From: Nematostella vectensis
Taxonomy: Eukaryota > Cnidaria > Anthozoa > Actiniaria > Edwardsiidae
Direction of reading: 5' to 3'
NCBI RefSeq assembly: GCF_932526225.1
Contig: NC_064036.1
Span: 3,535,501-3,599,500, forward strand
Length of the DNA: 64,000 bases
How positions within the stretch are numbered: the stretch's first letter is position 1; each line of letters opens with the position of its first letter. Made by a program: the position numbers and the translations under genes. Positions 55,736 through 64,000 of the stretch are shown one piece after another. The notes under the pieces are model-generated. The model was not told where the DNA came from and made no database searches. It saw only the letters and a program-made list of their open reading frames with translations.

Positions 55736-56195
55736 TTTGTTTTCCTTACGTGTCTGTTGAGCAAAGAAGGAGACTGGGTTGAGCCAAGACCGCTGACTTT
55801 GAAATTGCGCCTATTCCACAGGCAACCTAATTAAAATTCTATGTATAGAGAAAAAATCTGAACGAACTGTAAATCTTAATTTTACCTTTCTTGATAAAAA
55901 CACTAAGCATGCACATGTCTTGTTATAAAATAACATACAAAGCAGTCTTATAAACTTGCTTCTTGTTGTTGGTTATCCTAACACTAAGCATGCACATGTC
56001 TTGTTATAAAATAACATACAAAGCAGTCTTATAAACTTGCTTCTTGTTGTTGGTTACCCTGTGTCATATGTTGTTGTCATGACTACGTCTTTATTTCACA
56101 AAATGGCGGGGAACAAGACGTGAATTTCGTTGGCTGCGAAGTTTTATCAACAAAACACATTCATTGGTGTTTATAACACATAACTGAAGCTGAAA
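55736..56195. promoter_or_regulatory. Bidirectional promoter region between SELENOK and ARMC3
   Basis: The start codons diverge with 460 bp between. The interval includes an 81-bp tandem duplication (55901-56058). Core elements were not identified. The promoter role is inferred from the arrangement. Confidence 0.55.
55901..56058. repeat. 81-bp tandem duplication in the SELENOK-ARMC3 promoter interval
   Basis: Two nearly identical copies of cactaagcatgcacatgtct through cttgttgttggttatcc. Only the last bases differ (ggttatcc against ggttaccc). The near identity implies a recent duplication. Confidence 0.95.
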
Positions 56196-59100
56196 ATGGG
56201 AAAGAAGAAGACAAAGGAACCCGAAGCTCCACCAAAAGATGAGGTTTGTTGATATTTTAGCCCACCAACAAAATGAAATGTTTACAAAAGCTGCTTCAAC
56301 AGTCTCCAACACTACTTGCCATTCATTGGTCGGTGACCAAAAATGCTTTTCTTACAATTTGTAAGTCGTTAACAGCACACTCCGAGACCAGAATGATTAA
56401 ATAGTTTTAATAACAGTTGTTATTCTATGAGCGTGATAAATTAGAATGTAAATGTTTTTTTCTTTATCAAGAGCACGAATGGTGCAACGCTCTCGTGTTT
56501 AGACGGAGAATCTGCAAAAAAAAAAAAAAAAAACTAAAAAAAAAAAAAACATGTAAGCTTATCTGACCACTGTTTTTTTAAGTTTGATCCACTTGAGCTG
56601 GTGAGCAAGAAACCACACACTGTTGTGTTGATGTTGGATTCTCCTGAAGAGAACATCCAGCAGTTGGCGTGTGAAGCTCTTTACAAGTTTTCAGAGAAAT
56701 GTAAGTTAACCATCATCTTTAACATCACTCATTTTACAACACAGGCAGCCTAAGTACATTATAAGTAAATTTTTACTGTATGAATAACGAGATGATTACA
56801 GTATATGGCTTTGTAAGAGGGTTTCCGATAACTCGCGAAATTGCTTGAAAATCATCACAGAGTTCTTGGAAATAGTGATAAATTAAAGGATAACTCTTAA
56901 CTTAACTTTTCCTGCTGTTATTTGATGATTTGGAAGCCTAGAAGTTGGTCTAAGATATCTCCCTCTAACCAGAGGGGAAGGCTACAGGCTGATATGTTCG
57001 AACACAGACACTGCGGACACTACACACTATTTTTTCGAAAAATAAGTGCTCTATCGGCGTTTTTTTCAACCCACACAATCCATCTTGGATGTTTCTATTC
57101 TACATATGAGCACCGCCTAGTGAATCCATCTGGAACACTGTTAATTTCCATGATTTGTACCATAGAGTTTGCCTCAGCGAGAGCCTCGGAATGCGTGGTC
57201 AGACCCATGTACTTTGGCTGCCTGTGATTACAATGAAAAAAGGCACATTGTTGGTTTGAAAACCTGTAGCCAATGCATTGCTCCTGAATTTTCGTAATAC
57301 TCTTTTAGCATAAAATGGAATGACAGGATGTAACCACTACAATGTCAGCTCCGAGTTAAAGATCTAGAGGATTTTAAAAAGTCCTGGGGACATGGCCAAA
57401 CATTGATGTCTATTAATAAAGGGTCATTTTTTTGACACACAGAGTACTACATACTTGAAAGTGAGTTGGCTTATAAATTCATTGGGTTCGATAATTTTAA
57501 TCATTAATCCAGGTGATGAAAACAGGCAGCTTTTGTTGACACTTGGAGCTGTTCCTTCACTGTTACATCTGATTGGATCAGAAGACAAAGTTGTCAAGCG
57601 GAATGCTACCATGTGTCTTGGGACACTCTCACAGAACTGTAAGTCAAAGCTTCTGATGTGTTTATCCTCTCGAATGTGCTTCACCTGTATGCAGCAGTAG
57701 TTTATTCACTAAGCGGACTGACAAAGCTTACCTTTTGGCTTTAGTGTCTGTGCGACGGGAACTGCGTAAATCATCCTGTATCCAGCCTTTAGTTGCTCTG
57801 CTTGGGCCTGATGGTATGGAATTGATTTTGTGATCCATGCTTTTCTTCATTAAGATACATACGTAGGTACAGTCTATTGTTGCAACAACTTTGTCTCTAT
57901 AAACTGAGTGTAAAGACTCAGCTCTATGATACAAAGGCATACAGACATACATTTTCCTTCTACATTACTCTTTGTAAAATTAAAGGGAAGGGAGCAGCTT
58001 ATGATAGATACAGTACAGGTAATATATTCCCACCCCACATTTGCTTTGAATAATATCGTCTGTCATGCTTAATGGGTGTGCAACACTATGTACATTGTGG
58101 GCAACCTAATTCTTTATTATTACGCTTTTCAGAGGACGTGCTGTGCCATGAATTTGCCAGCTTGGCTCTTGCATCAATGTCTGGTAAATCACTGTAAAAT
58201 GAATAAGCTTTACTCAAGTTCACTTAAAGGGGGCACTTGCAAGTGTACTGTGAAAAATTATTAAAAGTAACTATCCATGTTTATTAAATGACCACCGATT
58301 TTTTGGACAAATTTAATACTGTGGTTTCAACGCCTCACATTGAGCGGATGGAAATGATTCGAAAATTTAAATAATTTTAGGTTTAGGAACACGCTGTACA
58401 TTTTTACTTTTTGTAAACCTTGAAATTGCATGAATAAACCAACTTAATCCTTTGCTTAAGATCCATTTTATGCAGAATTGGTGGTCTTGTTTGGTCTTAC
58501 ATTGTTTTGCTAAATTAATTACTTTTTTATATTTTATTAAACTTTCTTAGAACAAGCATACAAATGAGAGCCAACTGGAAAAGTTTCAAATAAACAAGTC
58601 ACTATATGATGAAACAATTTCCTGTATTTAGTCCCCTTATTCCAGTGAAAGACAAAATCCTAAATTGTAATATATTGTTGTTCATATCCTAGCTGATTTT
58701 ACCAGCAAAGTAGAAATATTTGAGCAAGGAGGTCTTGAACCTCTGATCAAGTTGCTGTCTTCTCCAGATTGTGATGTTCAGGTATTGCAATTTGGATTTC
58801 AAGTTTTTCTTGGTTCATTTTCATTCTTACAATTACTTTTTAACCTGTTGATCAGAAAAATGCAGTTGAGTCAATTTGCCTTCTTGTGCAAGACTACCAT
58901 AGCAGATCCGCCATTACAGAGCTGAATGGTAGGTAATCATCATAAATCTTATGGCTGACAATTCTTTGCTGTGGTCATTTTTGAAAAAAAAATGCATCTT
59001 GCTAAAGTCGTCTTCTTTAATCTATGCTAAAAAAAACTAGCTTTTGCTGGCAGACCTCGTTATATTCTTTTGGGGGAAGAAAGGGGACATCCTGATATTC

Positions 59101-60593
59101 AGAGAGAGAGAGTCTTATTGCAGAGTCTGTCCTGGAGAAGTCTATTATAGACAAAAAATTGGCAGAGTTGACTTCCAGATTTGGTGAACCATTAATAATT
59201 TTCAATGTATGTTTCAGGTTTGCAACCTTTGTTAGCCTTGCTTGGTTCTGAATACAGCATCATTCAACAGTTGGCCCTGGAAAGTCTTTCGCAGATCACG
59301 CTTGATGGTGGGTGCATACTGAAAATAGCACATTCACATCCATTCATTCCTCTGCAAGGCCCTGTCTCTTAAGGCTGTTATAGGCAAGAGCAAATATGCA
59401 AATGCAACACAAGCAATAATCAGCCAAACACAAGTGCAAGCAGAAGAAAATCAAGCAGATACATTCTCTTGCACTCCCTGTTGCCCTCGCAGTTTAGCGA
59501 TAATTGGACAATTATGTGCATTGCTCTTGCACTTGCTTCCTGCTTTAGAAACCATCATAGCACAAATAAAGCACAAATCCTGGTACTTATCAACTTGTGA
59601 CTCTTTTCTCCAGCTGACAACAGGAATGCACTTCGTGATTTGGAAGGCCTTGAAAAACTAGTTGATTTTATTGGAAACAAGGTAAATAGCATACCGTGAT
59701 GACTTTCTTACTGACCAAGATGGTTACAGTATCTGCTTGCTTGCTCTGCCTCATCAGGTTAGCAAGTCTTTTTGGTAATTTCTTGGTTTTTGATTTCTGT
59801 TTCCTGCGCCTCTAACTAAGTCATATTGCTATGCCAACAGGAGTTTGAAGATCTTCATGTGCCTGCCCTCCAGGTGTTGTCAAACTGTCTTCAAGATGTT
59901 GAGAGCATGCAGGTTAGTCATACAAGCATTTCTAATTTATTTTTTTGGTTAAGATCTTGATGAGTAAGCTTTGCTGTGCTACCTTTTTCTTTACCCACAC
60001 TTTTTCCATACCCTTGTATACCAAGGGCAGCACTACAGTACCTTATTACACTTAATTTTTGCGACATCAAAATTTCATTATTTTGAGATATTTCGCGACA
60101 CTTTATTTGTCAGATTTCACGATTTTGGGATAATAAAATCAAGCAAAACAAGTGGAAGTAAAATGTGCTGTAATAATCAAATAACAATTTGTAACAAAAA
60201 GATGTGCAGGCTGAATTTAGTTTCATAAAAATCTATAAATACAAGTCCAACTCAACCCCTTACCGTATTATATGTACATTAGATGACTAAATAGACAAGG
60301 TGTTTCCATAAAGCTTATAAAACGGCCAATATTCCCCCAAGGGCTTCTTGTGTACTCACTCAATTTTTGCGTATACTAATTTTCACGACACTAAATTTTC
60401 GCATCACTTTATTTTCGAGAATCTTTTAAAATCGCGAAATTAAAGTGACACAAAAATTAAGTGTAATAAGATATTACTTTTGTAAGTGAATTTTTTTTTT
60501 TATAATATGTAGCTGATTCAGACATCAGGAGGTCTGCAGAAGCTGCTGGCATTTGTGGCAGAATCCCAAATACCTGATGTGCAACAGCATGCG
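56196..60593 (+). CDS. ARMC3: Armadillo repeat-containing protein 3, 5' part (11 exons, gene runs off the window)
   Basis: Exons 56196-56243, 56583-56700, 57513-57638, 57745-57813, 58133-58183, 58693-58781, 58856-58928, 59218-59307, 59614-59681, 59841-59912 and 60513-60593 (885 nt, 295 codons, phases consistent). It begins MGKKKTKEPEAPPKDEFDPL like human ARMC3, then successive armadillo repeats: TVVLMLDSPEENIQQLACEA, LLLTLGAVPSLLHLIGSEDK, KVEIFEQGGLEPLIKLLSS, LQPLLALLGSEYSIIQQLAL, LIQTSGGLQKLLAFVAESQ. Human ARMC3 has about 870 residues, so roughly the last two thirds lie right of 64000. The protein is linked to cilia and flagella in animals. Head-to-head with SELENOK. Introns 8, 10 and 11 contain transposon sequence. 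Confidence 0.93.
59378..59545. mobile_element. MITE-like fragment in ARMC3 intron 8
   Basis: ggcaagagcaaatatgcaaa, caacacaagcaataatcagc and caaacacaagtgcaagcag face ctcttgcactccctgttgcc and gcattgctcttgcact in inverted orientation. The wording matches the ends of the element at 25935-26536, so this is probably an unexpanded family member. Confidence 0.55.
60042..60470. mobile_element. MITE with CTTATTACACTTAATTTTTG termini in ARMC3 intron 10
   Basis: cttattacacttaatttttg (60042) and caaaaattaagtgtaataag (to 60470) are perfect inverted repeats of 20 bp. The inner parts are rich in ttttgcgac / gtcgcgaaa words with partial symmetry. Non-coding, about 430 bp. Confidence 0.82.
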
Positions 60594-61079
60594 GTTAGTA
60601 CATAGGATTAGGGATAAGGCAGCTGTTATTCTCAGGGTTGGAACTGCTTGTCTAGATAAATTTAGTAAGAGCACAACTCATGACAATTTGAGTGGCATAG
60701 AGAATGTCATCCCCAATAACATTGCAGATTTTTGGGGCCTGAAATGCATGATGGTATTTTCTAGTTCGTATAGGAATGTATCTGTTTTTCTTTGTGTGGA
60801 AATGACAAGCGTGTACTCATCTTTTATTCACACAAATATCACTCTGGAAGAGAGCCATAATCTGAAATATAGCATACATACATACTAGTCAGGGAGCATG
60901 TGTATTCCCGTGGGATTTTTGTGAAGAGAACAAGCCACCTATCTAGAAGTGTTGCGGGGACCCTAAGGAACACAAAAATGTTGTCAGCAATTTTTTAACT
61001 TGTTGGGTAAGCTACTAGGGGGGGTTAAAGAAGGGCCTCAAATTGCTCAGCATGGAATTGAGGCTGAGAATTATTGCAG
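60594..61079. other. ARMC3 intron 11, no feature recognised
   Basis: No exon of ARMC3 continuing after the PDVQQHA end of exon 11 was found. No repeat structure stands out. Confidence 0.4.
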
Positions 61080-61490
61080 TTAACTTAACTACATATTTGC
61101 AACCAAATGTCACCAAACTTGCTCAGATTTATTAGGGGATAGTATTATACATGTTATGACCATAAGTACATGTTGGGAGGGCACGTGACCCTACTATGGA
61201 AGCGAGGCTCTAATATTATATTGACTCATAACTACCACTTATTTGAGCCTTTTTTCAGCCAAATTTGCTCAGAATTCTTATATTATGTGATATGATGTGG
61301 TAGAACCCACAAACCGATTTAAGAAGGTCACGTGGCTATTTTGACGTGGAAGCGAGGCTCTAAACATAAGATTGTCAATTACTATCGCTTATCGGTAATA
61401 CGAATTATCACTACACTTGCTCATGTTTTTATCTCAATAAATGCAACAATTATCACCGGGGAACGTATTTTGCCATGAAAGCAAGGCTCT
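61080..61490. repeat. Three diverged copies of a unit of about 140 bp
   Basis: Each copy holds ccaaacttgctcag / ccaaatttgctcag / ctacacttgctcat, a AT-rich middle, then gcacgtgaccctactatgga or a variant and gaagcgaggctct (61201, 61350 and, as gaaagcaaggctctc, 61478). The third copy ends at the stop codon of the minus-strand transposon-like gene, so the array forms its 3' flank. Confidence 0.7.
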
Positions 61491-64000
61491 CAGTCGTGAT
61501 CTCCATCGCCTACATCCTCTTCCTCCTCTTCGTCACTGGACTCGCTTCCCTCTTCCTCCTCACTGACATTTTGACAGGGCTCGCCTTCCTCATCGTCAGC
61601 ACAACCACAGAGATCAGTGCATGGAAGTCCTGCCTTGCGACACTGGCATCTGTTTGTCGAACACCTCTCCGTTAAACATCCGCACTTTACTAGATGGAGC
61701 ACAGCATCTGGTGCTGGCTTTAATGATGTCATCACTGGAACCCATTCATCTGTCAACCAAAGCACACGTCAATTGGTTTGTAAATTATTCCGCGGGCCAA
61801 TGAATGGTAAAAAAGCAATTACTTTATGTAACGAGCAATATTTACCTGCTTCCAATTTCCATCCGTAATCTGAGGGCGATGGCAGTTCCGGATTTGCCAG
61901 AATGTCTGAGTTCCACACCATACATTGGTAATGTGCACGTTTTGTGGCTTCCCTCAGTGCTGCTAGGGTGGGCGGCAGTCTTTCTGATTCAGCTTGTTTC
62001 TTACGAAACAGGAGCCATCTCAGGTCTTTGACTTTGGTAATGCGCGTGTTGGGCTGGTAAAGCTTACACACAAGCTTTTCAATACCAGCATAGGTAGTTC
62101 CATGTGGCATATCAGAAGTTCCAAGATCTGCAAGTGCAGTAATGCTGTCTTGGTCAGCGTCGGTGAAAGCTTTCCAGCATAACATCTTTGCTTTCCCTTA
62201 AACAAGAAAAAAACAATGAGGATGTTGCGAGTTTGAAACAAAATACATATAACTATCTGGACATCAGTTGTTTACCTCAAAGCTCTGCTCCAGTCCATGC
62301 ATGGAATCCAGGAAGTGCTGCAGTTTTGGCAGGTCCAAGGACGCGTACGATAGGGCCAAGCTTGATCTCCCGATGGCGATCACCTCTGCCGGTGACAAAT
62401 GACGTTTCCTCGCATAACAGGGAATATCTTCGAAGGGACAACACAAAGACGTCAGTGTCGGGCGAGACCATCTCGATACTGGTGGCTCCGAAGGACGTAG
62501 CGTCGACAGCGTGTAGCATCAACTTGGTGTCTGCTTCCTCGAGGTTGCTCTCGAGATGTGCCATATCTCTGTGAGTGGCTTGGCATCGAGTTCCCCATGC
62601 CACTACAACGTTCATCCCGGCCCCCTTTTCCTTTCTCTAGTAACTTCACAGCAAATACTCCGTCAGCTCTGATTTGGTCTTCACATGAGATAGGAGTCTC
62701 TTCATCGGAATCTTCGCAATATGTGTTGCATCTGATATCTTGTAGTAGATAGGCGCTTCTTTGCCCTGTCTTGACACTCTTGTCGCCGTCTTCAAGGATA
62801 GTGGTACATCGTACCTAAAATTTACATGACATCGTACATTAATTCGTCATTTTTTTTATCTTCTATCTACATAGAACTGTAATGACAATGATTTTACTTA
62901 CCGGTCAAATACCAGTTGCAACTCGTCACTTCCATGGTACTTGGACAGGACGCGCTCTAGGAAGTGATCCGCCAATTGCGAACAGTTCTTAATTCAAGAC
63001 GGTTTGTCTAGCGCTTGCACTTCTGCCATCCCGTCAACAATAGATACCTTCATCCGAGTGCCTTCTTGGATCGGCAGATGGATTTCAAGCTCTGCTGTGT
63101 TAGAGCCTGCACCTGTGTTAGCTACCTTCTCTAGGATAGCCATCAAGGCACTCTTACAGGAACAGTGGAGCATAGAGCCATCTTGAGCAAACATCGACTT
63201 GGGTACCACGTTAAACTCGAATTCGCCAACAGCCTCCTTCATGTCAATTTCCGGGCGAGATTTCGCTACCAGGGACATGCGAGCGATCTTCCTTTAACTC
63301 GATAACCTTGTCATTGGCTTTCACTATGATTATCTTTGTGGCTCTCTTCCATGTGTTGAGTTTCCTCTTCTTCATAGGATGCCAGATGCTTTGTGTGGCT
63401 GTCGTAACACTTTCTTCTACGAAGCGGCTAAGCAACTGAGTTTCCACAGTGCTTTGTTGACACAGGTCTTCTTTCACCTCGTCGGGCATTACAACCTTTT
63501 TTGCGATGTTGAAGAGGTCACTGCTGTCACTGAGGAAAGGATTTGTAAAGTTCCTGATGCTTGTAGCCAGCTGTTCGATGTTCGTTTCTTGGCGTGCTCG
63601 TACAGCATTGCTAAGGTCGTGGTGGTGCTTTTCCGTCTTGCCCTTTGACGAACCAGACATCTCTTTTGCCTTCTCTGCCAGTCGTGCCAACTCGGGTGCG
63701 ATGAGGAAGTACTTTGAGCGTGCATTTGGATTTAGCGGGATGCCAATTAGACCTCTTGAGACCTTCATGGATCGATTAACATGCTCAAGTGCATTATCTG
63801 CGCCGAGAGAACAGAATGGCACATGTGGGTTTTTGTTAACGACCCAGTTTCCTTGCCGAAATTCCTCGTATATCTCTGGATCAGACTCTTCCAGCCTGGA
63901 CTTCTCAGCCAAATAGACAGGTATCATCCGAGCATAGTTCAGCATGTCATGGGCGAAGAAGTACTTCGTAAATACCTCGAGGGCTTCTAGATGGAGGGCC
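61490..64000 (-). pseudogene. Decayed transposon-like gene with C-terminal CXC cysteine cluster (partial)
   Basis: A minus-strand multi-exon frame from the window edge: about 64000-62902, 62814-62270, 62196-61846 and 61749-61490. Landmarks in order: MLNYARMIPVYLAEKSRLEE, GADNALEHVNRSMKV, HLESNLEEADTKLMLHAVDA, SPDTDVFVLSLRRYSLLCEE, LGPAKTAALPGFHAWTGAE, CWKAFTDADQDSITALADLG, PSPSDYGWKLEA, KCGCLTERCSTNRCQCRKAG, LCGCADDEEGE, and an acidic tail. I recall this as a large, poorly characterised family in cnidarian and mollusc genomes. The EEADT and DTDV motifs suggest a PIN/FEN-like nuclease fold, which is inference. It is broken by a frameshift near 63285, a TGA at 62996-62994 where Trp is expected, frameshifts near 62640-62660 and a stop near 62275. 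It lies in ARMC3 intron 11, antisense. Confidence 0.75.

Noticed and set aside
62994..62996. In-frame UGA in the CXC-family gene as a second selenocysteine
   Set aside because: The position is expected to be Trp, the copy has several frameshifts, and no SECIS was seen in its 3' region. A nonsense mutation is simpler.

Overview
This is eukaryotic, metazoan nuclear DNA: intron-rich genes with GT..AG junctions, no operons, and many transposons and minisatellites. The gene set (COPS7, UBE2J2, two aminopeptidase N genes, DIPK1/FAM69, MRPL20, SELENOK, ARMC3), the LINE type and the transposon-like gene at the right edge suggest an invertebrate. I think an anthozoan cnidarian (sea anemone or coral) is most likely, but that is inference. 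All exon models below were built by eye from reading frame, splice consensus and remembered family conservation.

Layout. 1-2509: 5' end of COPS7 (minus strand), its minisatellite-bearing intron, and a promoter shared head-to-head with UBE2J2. 2510-15221: UBE2J2 (plus, 7 coding exons). Its 9.4-kb intron 3 holds a minus-strand LINE, which is itself split by a 5-kb TTAA-flanked inverted-repeat element with a minisatellite core. 16390-32978 and 34051-46039: two tandem plus-strand aminopeptidase N genes. Each has 21 coding exons and encodes 967 residues, with GAMEN, HEXXH-18-E and the catalytic Tyr intact. 46567-46998: a small orphan ORF. 47422-49784 (minus) and 49962-53277 (plus): DIPK1 and MRPL20, head-to-head. 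54084-55735 (minus) and 56196-beyond 60593 (plus): SELENOK, with in-frame UGA and a SECIS, head-to-head with ARMC3, which runs off the right end. 61490-64000 (minus): a decayed transposon-like gene inside an ARMC3 intron.

The most unusual theme is the tandem repeats. The introns of UBE2J2 and both aminopeptidase genes are full of minisatellites, and at about ten junctions the amplified unit is the splice site itself: the last coding bases plus the 5' splice site, or the 3' splice site plus the first coding bases. Real exons are therefore preceded or followed by 2 to about 26 decoy copies of their own splice signal. At exon 12 of the second aminopeptidase gene this occurs on both sides, with 48- and 45-bp units that keep the reading frame open. 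I know of no description of such repeated nucleation of minisatellites at splice junctions in one locus.

The other genes are housekeeping or ciliary in type: COP9 signalosome, ER-associated ubiquitin conjugation (UBE2J2), ER selenoprotein (SELENOK), mitochondrial ribosome, secretory-pathway kinase-like protein and armadillo-repeat protein. UBE2J2 and SELENOK both belong to ER quality control in other animals, but nothing here shows a shared function for the cluster. I saw no tRNA, rRNA, CRISPR array or viral gene.
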